Shown: piece after piece, positions 34,288-41,803 of the stretch | How the letters are laid out: each line of letters begins with the position of its first letter | How positions within the stretch are numbered: position 1 is the stretch's first letter | Source: Ructibacterium sp965146665 | GTDB lineage: Bacteria; Bacillota; Clostridia; Monoglobales; Monoglobaceae | NCBI GenBank assembly: GCA_965146665.1 | Contig: CBCTHE010000014.1 | Span: 1 to 64,000 of the forward strand | Length of the DNA: 64,000 nucleotides | Reading direction: 5' to 3' | Translations under genes and position numbers: made by a program | The notes under the pieces: model-generated | The model's input: the letters and a program-made list of their open reading frames with translations, nothing else | Databases searched by the model: none | What the model was told of the DNA's origin: nothing

Positions 34288-35718
34288 TTGGAGAACGAAA
34301 ACAAAGACTTGCAAGGCGGCGCGGAAGAATCCGAGCTGCAGGAGAAGGTACGCCAGGACATAAGCTCCAAAATCGCGGAGGCCGCGGCTGAAATCCAGGA
34401 GGATATTGAGAGCGCGGAAACCGATGCGGGCGAAGTGATTGACGAGGCCGTTGACGAAGCTGATATAGAAGCTGGTGCCGGCGGTGAGGCGGATCCCTTT
34501 GCGGCTTACAGCGCGGACGGCGAGGATGAGAGCTGGTCGGATGAGGCGTTTGCAGAACCTCCGAAGGAGCCCAAAAAGGTCTCCATGACGGTGAGCAATC
34601 TGGTGCTTTCCCTGATCGGAACCGCGGTTGCGGGCGCGCTGGTCCTGTTCCTGTGTCTGCAGATTCCCGGCTGGATTGAGCGTATGCCGGAGGGCAAGAA
34701 AATTGCGTCCGTTGATGGAACCGAGATTACGGATCTTGATATGAAGTATTATATCTACCGTGCGGCCATGGACTATTATCAGAATGATGATTCTGAGGGT
34801 ACCACAACCAGCCCGGTTGATTACGACTGGGAAAAAACTGCGGAGGACGGCAGAAAGGTCTCTGAGATCGTGAAGGAGAATGCTGTTGAAAACGCGGTTG
34901 GCGAGGTCCTGCTTATGAATGCGGGCGACAAGAACGGGATTGAGTGGAACGAGCAGGAGGAGCTGGAGGCTGCACAGGCCCAGAACCAGCAGCTCATCAG
35001 CATTTACGGTGAGGAACTGGTGGAGCTGAATGCCAAAGCCCAGGGCCTTGACACCATTAAGCAGTACAATCGGAAGATTGTACAGGCGGAGCACATGAAA
35101 GCCGTGCAGGCGGACATGGAGGAGAACCCCTCCAAGTACTATCCGGAGGACACCTCCGTGCTGGATCAGTACGCGCCCACCGATAAGGCAACCGTGAAGC
35201 ACATTCTCATTAAGAATGAGTCCGATGACGCTGCGGCGGCAGAGGGTGAAGGCGAAGGCGAGGCGGCGGCTCCGGCCGAGGACAAGCGCGCCAAGGCGGA
35301 AAGCGTGCTCAGCCGTGCCAAGAGCGGCGAGGACTTTGACGCGCTGGTCAAGGAGTTCAATGAGGACACCGGCGCCACAGAAGCGGGCTATACCTTTGGC
35401 CCCGGCGAGATGATGCCCGCCTTTGAAGAGGCGTCTTTCAAGCTGAAGCTCAATGAGATCAGCGACCTGGTGGAGACCTCCTACGGTTACCATATCATCA
35501 AGAGGATTCCCGGCCAGTATGAACTCCAGGGCTACTGGAAGGATCAGGCCAAGGTGAAGGTGAACCAGGGCATGATCGACAAGATGTCGATCAAGGATAT
35601 CATGAGCGCCATTGTGAACGCCAGCAATGACTTCCAGACCAAGTATTCGGAGCAGCAGGGGGCCCAGACCTCGGGCTCGGGCGCGTCCGGATCCGGCAGC
35701 AGCTCTGCCGGCAAATAG
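34288..35718 (+). CDS. Membrane-anchored parvulin-type peptidylprolyl isomerase (foldase)
   Basis: The TTG at 34288 is taken as start because AAAGGAGAGG lies upstream. The 476-aa protein has an acidic cytoplasmic N-terminus (about residues 1-95), one membrane segment (about 100-120), a SurA/PrsA-like helical part, and a parvulin domain at about 310-415 with KHILIK and YGYHIIKRI motifs. PrsA-type proteins help exported proteins fold outside the membrane. Unlike PrsA it is held by a membrane helix instead of a lipobox. The domain is split by an Ala/Glu-rich insertion after VKHILIKNE. The C-terminus is a Gly/Ser tail. It is followed by a terminator. Confidence 0.87.
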   Translation: MENENKDLQGGAEESELQEKVRQDISSKIAEAAAEIQEDIESAETDAGEVIDEAVDEADIEAGAGGEADPFAAYSADGEDESWSDEAFAEPPKEPKKVSMTVSNLVLSLIGTAVAGALVLFLCLQIPGWIERMPEGKKIASVDGTEITDLDMKYYIYRAAMDYYQNDDSEGTTTSPVDYDWEKTAEDGRKVSEIVKENAVENAVGEVLLMNAGDKNGIEWNEQEELEAAQAQNQQLISIYGEELVELNAKAQGLDTIKQYNRKIVQAEHMKAVQADMEENPSKYYPEDTSVLDQYAPTDKATVKHILIKNESDDAAAAEGEGEGEAAAPAEDKRAKAESVLSRAKSGEDFDALVKEFNEDTGATEAGYTFGPGEMMPAFEEASFKLKLNEISDLVETSYGYHIIKRIPGQYELQGYWKDQAKVKVNQGMIDKMSIKDIMSAIVNASNDFQTKYSEQQGAQTSGSGASGSGSSSAGK

Positions 35719-35736
35719 GCATACGGCAATATACAG

Positions 35737-35762
35737 CGCCGCCCTCCGGGGCGGCGTTTTTT
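35737..35762 (+). terminator. Terminator after the foldase gene
   Basis: CGCCGCCC (35737-35744), TCCG, GGGCGGCG (35749-35756) and six T residues. Confidence 0.9.
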
Positions 35763-35803
35763 ATGGCGGAGTTTGGGGTATCCTGTATCAGACAAAGTAA
35801 AAT

Positions 35804-35832
35804 TTGACTTCTGTCTTTTGGTTGTGTATAAT
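35804..35832 (+). promoter_or_regulatory. Promoter of the FHA-rodA-PBP operon
   Basis: TTGACT at 35804-35809 and TATAAT at 35827-35832, 17 bp apart. Confidence 0.85.
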
Positions 35833-35904
35833 AACAAAAAACAAAGTAAAGACCGGCGGGCCTTTGCCGGGGCAGCGCCCGTCATTCAAATGGAGGTGAG
35901 CGGA

Positions 35905-36357
35905 TTGACATTTTATAATTTTTTGTCTTCCATACTCAGCTATGTGTTTACCTTAATCATCTATCTCTTTATCTTTGGCGTGATCCGCCTCATCTATCTG
36001 GATGTAAAAAAAATGAGCCGTTTTGAGAACGACAATGTCAATGTCAGCGGTGTGGAGACCGCGAGCCTCAAGACCGTCCACAACAAAAATCAGACGGAGC
36101 TGGCCTTGAAAAACCGCTACATCATCTATAGCCAGGCCGTAATCGGCCGGAGCAAGAGCTGTGATATTGTGCTGCGGGAGCAGTATATCTCAAACCAGCA
36201 TGTCAGAATCTGGTTTGAGAAGGGCGAGTGGTATCTGGAGGACCTGGGGAGCCGGAACGGAACTGAGGTCAACGGCCAGCGTATCCGCCAGCGGGTCATG
36301 CTGGACCCCCAGGACGAGATCTCTGTGGGCGGACTGCATTTTGTGTTTGAACTGTGA
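35905..36357 (+). CDS. Membrane-anchored FHA domain protein
   Basis: The start is the TTG at 35905: GGAGGTGA at 35892-35899 is correctly spaced for it, whereas the in-frame ATG at 35890 overlaps that site. The 150-aa protein has one N-terminal membrane helix (about residues 5-30) and a C-terminal forkhead-associated domain with VIGRSKSCDIVL, SNQHVRI and LGSRNGTEVNG, the residues that recognise phosphothreonine. It lies 18 bp before rodA and in the same operon as a penicillin-binding protein. FHA proteins next to rodA/pbpA in actinobacteria link Ser/Thr kinase signals to wall synthesis; a similar role is inferred. No kinase gene is in the window. Confidence 0.88.
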   Translation: MTFYNFLSSILSYVFTLIIYLFIFGVIRLIYLDVKKMSRFENDNVNVSGVETASLKTVHNKNQTELALKNRYIIYSQAVIGRSKSCDIVLREQYISNQHVRIWFEKGEWYLEDLGSRNGTEVNGQRIRQRVMLDPQDEISVGGLHFVFEL

Positions 36358-36375
36358 CGAGACAAGGAGCGACCT

Positions 36376-37626
36376 ATGGGAAAATTTAAGGGCTTGAATT
36401 ACCGGCGCCCGGCCTATCTGCTGATGCTCATGAACCTGTTTGGCTTCGGCCTTCTGTTTGTGGCGAACAGCTATAACCTCAATATGCTCTATGTGGGCGC
36501 GGGCCTGCTGGGACTGTTTATCCTGATGTATACTATCATCGTCCTGTGCAGAATGGGCGATAAATTTATCATGCTGATGGCTTGCATGCTCATCACCATC
36601 GGCGTTCTTTTGCTGTGCAGAATCAAGATTGAATACGGCATCCGCCAGATTATGTGGGTGGCTGTGGGCGGTGTGGCCTTTTTCGCCGCCTATATCATCT
36701 ACTATAATATCCGGTTCTGGGACAGGATGTGGTTCCTCTACCTGGCCCTGGGGACCGGCCTGTTTGCAGCGACTTTGGTTTTCGGAACCACCATAAACGG
36801 CTCCAAAAACTGGATTTCGCTGGGGACCTTTACCTTTCAGCCCTCAGAGATCACCAAGATCCTCTTTATCATGTTTCTGGCCTGCTATTATTCAAAGGCT
36901 TGGGACAGGCCCTTTTTGAAGCTGACCCCAAAATGGATCACCCTGCTCGGCACCTATCTGTTCATCGGCTTTCTGGTGCTCCAGCGGGACTGGGGCACCA
37001 TTCTGGTCATGTTCTCCATCTATATCTTCATGATCTATGTGTATGAGAAGGGCTATGGCTTTCTGGCGCTGAACGTGGGCGCCGCCTCGGTGGTGGCTGT
37101 TCTGGGATATCAGTTTTTGTACCATATCCAGGTCCGGGTGAGCACCTGGCTGGACCCCTGGGCTGATATTTCCAACAAGGGCTATCAGATCACTCAGTCC
37201 CTGTTTGCCATTGCCTCCGGCGGGTACTTTGGCCGGGGCCTGGGCAACGGCTCGCCCAATTATATCCCGGAGGTGCACTCGGACTTCATTTTTGCGGCTG
37301 TGTGCGAGGAGATGGGGGTGTTCGGCGGCGCGGCGATCATTATACTGTTCTTCCTGATCGCCTACCGGTGCTTTAAAATCTCCATTACCGCCCAGAACCC
37401 ATTTGACAAGGCGGTATGCCTGGGCCTGACCCTGATGTTCGCGGTTCAGACCTTCATCATTGTGGGCGGCGTCATCAAGATGATCCCGCTGACCGGTATC
37501 ACGCTGCCCTTTGTGAGCTACGGCGGTACCTCCATTGTTGTGAACTTTATTTCCCTGGGGATCATCCAGGCCATTTCCGCAAAGGAAGAACGCGGGTCAG
37601 GAGGTGAACTGCGTGAATCCAAATAA
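36376..37626 (+). CDS. rodA: RodA/FtsW/SpoVE family peptidoglycan glycosyltransferase
   Basis: A 416-aa SEDS protein with about 10-11 membrane segments that polymerises lipid II into glycan strands. Family signatures include NGSKNWISLG, FQPSEITKI, LVLQRDWGT with the catalytic-region Asp, and PFVSYGGTS near the C-terminus. Pairing with a class B PBP and an FHA protein points to a RodA role in elongation rather than FtsW or SpoVE, but this is inferred from context. AAGGAG precedes the ATG; the end overlaps the PBP start by 14 bp, so translation is probably coupled. Confidence 0.92.
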   Translation: MGKFKGLNYRRPAYLLMLMNLFGFGLLFVANSYNLNMLYVGAGLLGLFILMYTIIVLCRMGDKFIMLMACMLITIGVLLLCRIKIEYGIRQIMWVAVGGVAFFAAYIIYYNIRFWDRMWFLYLALGTGLFAATLVFGTTINGSKNWISLGTFTFQPSEITKILFIMFLACYYSKAWDRPFLKLTPKWITLLGTYLFIGFLVLQRDWGTILVMFSIYIFMIYVYEKGYGFLALNVGAASVVAVLGYQFLYHIQVRVSTWLDPWADISNKGYQITQSLFAIASGGYFGRGLGNGSPNYIPEVHSDFIFAAVCEEMGVFGGAAIIILFFLIAYRCFKISITAQNPFDKAVCLGLTLMFAVQTFIIVGGVIKMIPLTGITLPFVSYGGTSIVVNFISLGIIQAISAKEERGSGGELRESK

Positions 37627-38992
37627 AAAAATCATCCGGGTTCTGGTGGTGGTCTGCGCCATGTTCCTGTCCCTGGTGACCTATCTGCTGTACTTCAATA
37701 TGTTCAAAGCGGAGGAGGTAGCCACCAACCCCTATAATAAGCGCCAGTGGGAGGATGAAAAATTCGTCAAGCGCGGAAACATCTTTGACCGGGACGGCGT
37801 GCTCCTGGCCGAGACCGAAGTCAGCGGCGACGAGAGGATTCGTAAATATCCAAAGGGCAGGCTGTACAGCCATGTGATCGGATACTGCTCCCGGACCTAT
37901 GGCAAGAGCCAGCTGGAGATGAACTATGACAAACAGCTTCTGGGGCAGGGAGACATTGCCATCAGCTTTAACGAGCTTCGCTCCGGCTATGACCTGAATC
38001 TGACCATTGACGACGACCTGCAGCAATATGCCTATGACCAGCTGGACGGCAGGGAGGGCGCGGTTGTGGCGCTGGAGCCGGGGACCGGCAAGGTGCTGGC
38101 CATGGTCAGCTATCCTGACTTTGACCCCAGTGCGGCGAGCCTGGAGAAGAACTGGAACAGCATTGTGGAGAGGGAGGACGCGCCCCTTCTGGCCCGTGCC
38201 ACACAGGGCCTTTATCCGCCGGGCTCCACCTATAAAATCGCCACGGCGGCCGCGGCCTATGAAACGGGCCGCATGACCGAGACCTTTCAGGATAACGGCA
38301 AATTTGAGCGGGACGGCCTGACTGTGGACAACTATGGAAAGGCGTCCTACGGGGAGATCGACCTGAAGCGGGCCTTTGAGGTGTCCAGCAACCACGCCTT
38401 CTGTACGCTGGGCTATGAGATGGGCCCGGAAAAGGTGCTGGAGGAGGCGGAGGCCTTTGGCGTAAACAAGAGCTTTGGCTTTGACCTCCCTGTGAACAAG
38501 AGCCAAATCCAGTATAAAAAAATGACCGGCGCGGAAGCGGCGCTGGTCTCCATCGGTCAGGGCCAGCTCCTGATGACGCCGCTCCATGTGGCCATGATGG
38601 GGGCCGCCGTTGCCAACGAGGGAAAGATGATGCAGCCCTATTTGGTGGACACCATTTCCACAGCATCCGGCCTGACCCTGTCCTCCACCAAGCCCGCGGT
38701 GCTGTATGATGTCATGAGCGCGTCCTGTGCCGCGTACCTTGACGAACTGATGCAGGGCGTGGTGAAAAACGGCACAGGCAAGAGCAGTCAGATCTCCGGG
38801 ATCACGGTTGCGGGCAAGACCGGAACCGCGGAGAATGAGACCAGTCAGGACCATGCCTGGTTCGTGGGCTATGCCCCGGCTGAGGATCCGCAGATCGCGG
38901 TGGCGGTTCTGCTGGAATACGACGGCGGCGCGGGCGGCGCCAACGCCGGTCCCATCGCCAGAAATATCATTAAAAAATACCTTGGAACCTGA
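37613..38992 (+). CDS. Class B penicillin-binding protein (PbpA/PBP2-like transpeptidase)
   Basis: The GTG at 37613 follows AGGAGGTG by 6 bp. The 459-aa protein has an N-terminal membrane anchor (about residues 8-30), a short linker domain and a transpeptidase domain with all three active-site motifs: STYK (Ser205), SSN, and KTGTAE. It cross-links peptidoglycan and is the expected partner of the RodA encoded by the overlapping gene. It is short for PBP2, with a reduced non-catalytic domain, and resembles actinobacterial PbpA. A strong terminator follows. Confidence 0.93.
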   Translation: MNPNKKIIRVLVVVCAMFLSLVTYLLYFNMFKAEEVATNPYNKRQWEDEKFVKRGNIFDRDGVLLAETEVSGDERIRKYPKGRLYSHVIGYCSRTYGKSQLEMNYDKQLLGQGDIAISFNELRSGYDLNLTIDDDLQQYAYDQLDGREGAVVALEPGTGKVLAMVSYPDFDPSAASLEKNWNSIVEREDAPLLARATQGLYPPGSTYKIATAAAAYETGRMTETFQDNGKFERDGLTVDNYGKASYGEIDLKRAFEVSSNHAFCTLGYEMGPEKVLEEAEAFGVNKSFGFDLPVNKSQIQYKKMTGAEAALVSIGQGQLLMTPLHVAMMGAAVANEGKMMQPYLVDTISTASGLTLSSTKPAVLYDVMSASCAAYLDELMQGVVKNGTGKSSQISGITVAGKTGTAENETSQDHAWFVGYAPAEDPQIAVAVLLEYDGGAGGANAGPIARNIIKKYLGT

Positions 38993-39017
38993 GATAAAGC
39001 GGTATGGGCTATACCCG

Positions 39018-39066
39018 GCCGGTCTGAGGGCAATGCAGCTGCATTGCCCTCAGACCGGCTTTTTTC
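39018..39066 (+). terminator. Terminator after the PBP gene
   Basis: A perfect 20-bp-arm palindrome (39019-39038 with 39039-39058) followed by a T run ending TTTTTTC. It marks the border between the housekeeping block and the AT-rich islet. Confidence 0.88.
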
Positions 39067-39096
39067 TTTGCGGCAAAAGCGTTTTGGTATACGATT

Positions 39097-39276
39097 TTAA
39101 GACTGCCGCTCATTATAAAAAGGGGATTTTTCTCCGCGTATTAAATAATCAATAGAGACTTCAAAATAGTTAGACCAAGCAACTAACGTGGCAATACTGG
39201 GGTCTCTAGAACCATTTTCATAATGAGATATTGCCTCTCTTGAGAGTTTTAAAGCCAAAGCCACTTTCTTTTTGTA
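39097..39276 (-). pseudogene. 3' fragment of an XRE-family regulator
   Basis: The minus strand from 39276 to the TAA at 39097 encodes 59 residues reading KKVALALKLSREAISHYENG and on through IDYLIRGE. This is the recognition helix and end of an XRE helix-turn-helix domain. The first helices and the start codon are missing: a stop lies directly upstream at 39279-39277, exactly where repeat-rich sequence begins. So the gene looks truncated by insertion or recombination of the repeat. The AT-rich composition matches the islet and not the surrounding chromosome. Confidence 0.75.
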
Positions 39277-39303
39277 TTATTGCGCACCCGTCTGCGACGG
39301 TCA

Positions 39304-39420
39304 GCGCAAGCTTCTTTTCTATGGAGAAAAGAAGCCAAAAGCCATCAAAGGGGGACACCCCCTTTGACATCCCCCTCTTGCAAAATGCCAGTATGTCAAG
39401 GGCATTTTGCGCTTGTTTTT
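39304..39420 (+). repeat. About 117-bp inverted repeat, copy A
   Basis: This copy matches the minus strand of 40390-40271 over most of its length. Both contain the sequence GCGCAAG, a CTATGGAGAAAAGAA core, a GGGGG-ACACCCCC hairpin and an AAATGC ... GGCATTT arm pair. The two copies point toward each other and flank the divergent regulator pair. Frames that cross it (such as the 102-aa minus-strand one) are translations of the repeat. Confidence 0.75.
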
Positions 39421-39560
39421 CTTTCGTATTGGTGGTAAATCCGCTGGAGCTTCGTATAAATGGCTTTTGTAAATTGACGTTTAGCGTCATGCTTGCCCCG
39501 CTGAATTTTCTAATGGGTTTTTGCATTTTTCATAGTCTGCTTTTTAATTGAATCCTAGAA
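39421..39560. other. Right side of repeat copy A
   Basis: A further 30 bp or so (to about 39440) resemble 40240-40270 on the minus strand; the rest up to the stop of the minus-strand regulator has no gene or motif I recognise. Confidence 0.4.
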
Positions 39561-39743
39561 TTAGTTTTCTTCTTTATCCGGTTTATTTTCCTCATTCTGT
39601 TTGAACGATGCCAGTCCTAATCGGATTAACTCTACAGTTGCTTCCGACCGTGTCTGATATCGATATTTAAACCGAAAATCTTCAATTCGCTGAAATAAGT
39701 CCCTATCTACAGAAACAGTATATCTGGCCTTATCAGTAGCCAT
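39561..39743 (-). CDS. Ribbon-helix-helix DNA-binding protein
   Basis: The ATG at 39743 is preferred over upstream ones because GAGGTGA precedes it. The 60-aa product starts MATDKARYTVSVDRDLFQRI and continues with a helix, a turn and RSEATVELIRLGLASF, the strand-helix-helix pattern of MetJ/Arc-type repressors; the alternating residues of the first strand would contact DNA. The C-terminal tail is charged. It is divergent from a second protein of the same kind at 39883, and the gap holds a repeated GTGAACC operator that overlaps both promoters, so cross- or autoregulation is likely. No partner toxin is recognised. Confidence 0.72.
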   Translation of the reverse strand: MATDKARYTVSVDRDLFQRIEDFRFKYRYQTRSEATVELIRLGLASFKQNEENKPDKEEN

Positions 39744-39761
39744 ATTCATCACCTCATAATA

Positions 39762-39790
39762 ATTATACAACAGTGAACCAAAGATGTAAA
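39762..39790 (-). promoter_or_regulatory. Minus-strand promoter of the 39561-39743 regulator
   Basis: On the minus strand TTTACA (39790-39785), a 17-bp spacer and TATAAT (39767-39762). A single AGTGAACCA half-site (39772-39780) lies inside the spacer. Confidence 0.75.
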
Positions 39791-39810
39791 GCATCAAATA
39801 AAAAAAATAC

Positions 39811-39839
39811 TTGACAGTGAACCAGTGAACCTGTATAAT
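39811..39839 (+). promoter_or_regulatory. Plus-strand promoter of the 39883-40077 regulator
   Basis: A perfect TTGACA (39811-39816), 17 bp and TATAAT (39834-39839). The left operator arm fills the spacer and the -10 sits in the operator centre. Confidence 0.88.
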
Positions 39840-39862
39840 GAATATAGGTTCACTGGTTCACT
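39816..39862. promoter_or_regulatory. 47-bp operator: four GTGAACC half-sites as a perfect inverted repeat
   Basis: AGTGAACCAGTGAACCT (39816-39832) and its exact complement (39846-39862) flank a 13-bp centre. Each arm holds two tandem half-sites 9 bp apart, as expected for cooperative binding of ribbon-helix-helix dimers. A fifth half-site is at 39772-39780 in the opposing promoter. Confidence 0.85.
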
Positions 39863-39882
39863 CGGCTAAAGGAGGTGAAATT

Positions 39883-40077
39883 ATGGCAATAAATCATACT
39901 CAATTTACAATTACAATTACACCAAGCTTAAAGGCAGATATAGATCTAGCAAAAAGAAAAAATTATAATAGGCGTACGCAAAATGAAATGTTTTGTGATT
40001 TGATCGATCGTGGTTTGGCATCCATTCAAAGTGAAACAAGTGAACACACGCAGTGTATGTTGGATACAAGAAAGTAA
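39883..40077 (+). CDS. Ribbon-helix-helix-like small DNA-binding protein
   Basis: The ATG at 39883 follows AAAGGAGGTG. The 64-aa product opens MAINHTQFTITITPSLKAD, an alternating beta strand followed by a helix, a basic turn (KRKNYNRRTQ) and NEMFCDLIDRGLASI, closely matching the layout of its divergent neighbour, so the two are probably distant paralogs. It would be strongly expressed from a consensus promoter unless repressed at the operator. It may be a repressor, or one half of an unrecognised regulatory pair. Its AT-rich codons differ from the surrounding chromosome. Confidence 0.65.
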   Translation: MAINHTQFTITITPSLKADIDLAKRKNYNRRTQNEMFCDLIDRGLASIQSETSEHTQCMLDTRK

Positions 40078-40136
40078 AATAGATATCTTTTGAAATGACA
40101 GAATTGAGCATGCAGGCCTTGCAACAGGCACTGATT

Positions 40137-40235
40137 CGGTCATTCCGGCTTAGAACGCCGGAAGCTCCCGCGCTTCGCCGTTGCTCCTCCTCCCAAAAAA
40201 TCTCGGCTGAAGCCTTGATTTTTTGCGGCCCCTTC
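40137..40235 (+). repeat. 99-bp direct repeat, copy 1
   Basis: Matches 40993-41091 at about 93 of 99 positions. It contains a CCGGC-TTAGAAC-GCCGG hairpin. The two copies flank the 148-aa gene at 40488. Confidence 0.85.
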
Positions 40236-40270
40236 ATTATCAAACCTGGTGGATTTATCCGCCAAACCAA

Positions 40271-40390
40271 CAAAAGAACAAGCGCCAAATGCCTTAGATA
40301 ATCAGCATTTGGCGCAAGGGGATTGTCAAAGGGGGTGTCCCCCCTTTGATGGCTTTTGGTTTCTTTTCTCCATAGAAAAGAAACTTGCGC
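40271..40390 (-). repeat. About 120-bp inverted repeat, copy B
   Basis: Minus-strand partner of 39304-39420. Together A and B enclose both ribbon-helix-helix genes. Confidence 0.75.
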
Positions 40391-40487
40391 AAACGCCAAC
40401 GGCGTGCGCAATAATAAAGTAACTGCTGTCTTAACACCTAAAAAAAATGAAATATACTATAAAGATCTAAAGAAAGGAAAGACAAAC

Positions 40488-40934
40488 ATGTTAAAAGTAG
40501 AAAACAATCGGTTTTATTACGGCGGTATCTCTTTCCCGGTTCCCAACGGTCTGTACATAGATTCTTGTCCGCCGTTCATTCCACGGAATGGTCTCGTAGT
40601 CTATTCTGAGGACCGAAGCATCTGTATTGCACTATGCTTTTGCGAATACGAAGAACCTATTCCTCTCTATATGGATAATGCGGACTATAATCATAAGGAT
40701 TATGTGACCATGCCCATTACAAAATATGAAGTCAACGGCATAACATGGTATTGCAGAATCTTCACCTATAAGAAAACTCAAATGTTTGAAGCTTATCTCG
40801 ACACCAACCAAAAAGACAATCAGATTTATCTTGATATTACGGTTGAAATCCCAAAGGGCCGTTACTCTATGCCTGACGTTTTTGAATTACAAAGTATAAA
40901 AGCTCTTTTCTCTGACATCAGAAAAAGCGATTAA
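40488..40934 (+). CDS. Unknown 148-aa protein of the islet
   Basis: I do not recognise this protein. The ATG at 40488 follows AAAGGAAAG. It is soluble, without signal peptide or membrane segment, and rich in aromatic residues (YYGGISFPVPNGLYID near the start, GITWYCRIFTYKK around residue 85). The strand-rich pattern suggests a small beta-sheet domain. It lies between two copies of a 99-bp direct repeat, so it may have been carried in with them as cargo. The AT-rich sequence supports transfer from outside. Confidence 0.6.
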   Translation: MLKVENNRFYYGGISFPVPNGLYIDSCPPFIPRNGLVVYSEDRSICIALCFCEYEEPIPLYMDNADYNHKDYVTMPITKYEVNGITWYCRIFTYKKTQMFEAYLDTNQKDNQIYLDITVEIPKGRYSMPDVFELQSIKALFSDIRKSD

Positions 40935-41346
40935 ATCATTGGTTTGCAAAAAACTACGATTGCGCACGCCGTCGTCGCAACGGGCTATGCTCCGGTCGTT
41001 CCGGCTTAGAACGCCGGAAGCTCCCGCACTTCGCCGTTGCTCCTCCTCCCAAAAAATCTCGGCTAAAGCCTTGATTTTTCGGGACCCCTTCCTGAGTCAC
41101 GTCTTTTTTTGTTGCACTTACATTGTACATTCACACGCGCAAAAATGAACAAAACATATTAGAAATTAAAAGATAAAACGTATTCACATCTAAACTGACT
41201 TTTTTGCTGCGGAGAAAAGTAAAAATTAAATTTTCACAAATTTTATCTATCGATACGGGTATAAATAATCTGCGCTTGTATAGTTTATGTTGAGGAAGAA
41301 CTTTGATAGAATACTATAAAGCAAACAACAGAGAGCAGGTGATTTT
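40935..41346. other. Gap holding repeat copy 2 and AT-rich sequence
   Basis: The first half holds the direct repeat (40993-41091); the second is very AT-rich and probably carries the promoter of the XRE gene (a TATAAA near 41314), but no clear hexamer pair. No gene is seen. Confidence 0.45.
40993..41091 (+). repeat. 99-bp direct repeat, copy 2
   Basis: Second copy of 40137-40235, offset 856 bp. Confidence 0.85.
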
Positions 41347-41706
41347 ATGGCGAAAACCGATAAACGGGACGATGCGTTTGAAAATATCATGGATTATGCT
41401 GTCGTGAATGCCAATATCAGAAAGTTTCGGGAAAAAGCAAATCTAACGCAGGCGCAACTAGCTGAAAGAAGCCATATATCATCAAAATATTTATCCCGTC
41501 TTGAGAATAATTACTATCATGGTCATTTGCATGTTTATGTTCAAATTGTGAATGCCTTAAATATTTCGCTGTACGACTTGATAGGGCGGGATGCTGACGA
41601 AGAAGAGCTTGCATCCCAGATCTGTCTGCTGACAAGGGATATGACGGACAATCAAAAGGACGCATTATTTGAAAGCATAAAGTTGATCAAAAAACACAGT
41701 TTTTAA
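41347..41706 (+). CDS. XRE-family transcriptional regulator
   Basis: A 119-aa protein with a helix-turn-helix at about residues 20-75: NIRKFREKANLTQAQLAERS, then SSKYLSRLENN as recognition helix. The C-terminal part (about 78-119) is helical and charged with no effector domain. GAGCAGGTGA lies upstream of the ATG. It is intact, unlike the XRE fragment at 39097, and the two are not close copies. It marks the right edge of the AT-rich islet; targets are unknown. Confidence 0.85.
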   Translation: MAKTDKRDDAFENIMDYAVVNANIRKFREKANLTQAQLAERSHISSKYLSRLENNYYHGHLHVYVQIVNALNISLYDLIGRDADEEELASQICLLTRDMTDNQKDALFESIKLIKKHSF

Positions 41707-41803
41707 CAGTGTGATACGCACCGTGGTACGGACGCCGGGCAGGGCGGACCGGACCACGGTGTTTGTTTTGAATCAGGCCGGGGACAGGAAGGAGTGAACA
41801 CGC

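Larger units (their letters stand above)
40078..40487. other. Repeat-filled gap before the unknown 148-aa gene
   Basis: This 410-bp stretch is almost fully made of the direct repeat at 40137-40235 and the inverted repeat copy B at 40271-40390. The 164-aa minus-strand frame across it is a translation of the repeats. A TATACT at 40453-40458 could be the -10 for the next gene, without a convincing -35. Confidence 0.5.

Noticed and set aside
39917..40411. Minus-strand 164-aa frame in the islet
   Set aside because: It reads through the inverted and direct repeats and antisense to a better-supported gene.
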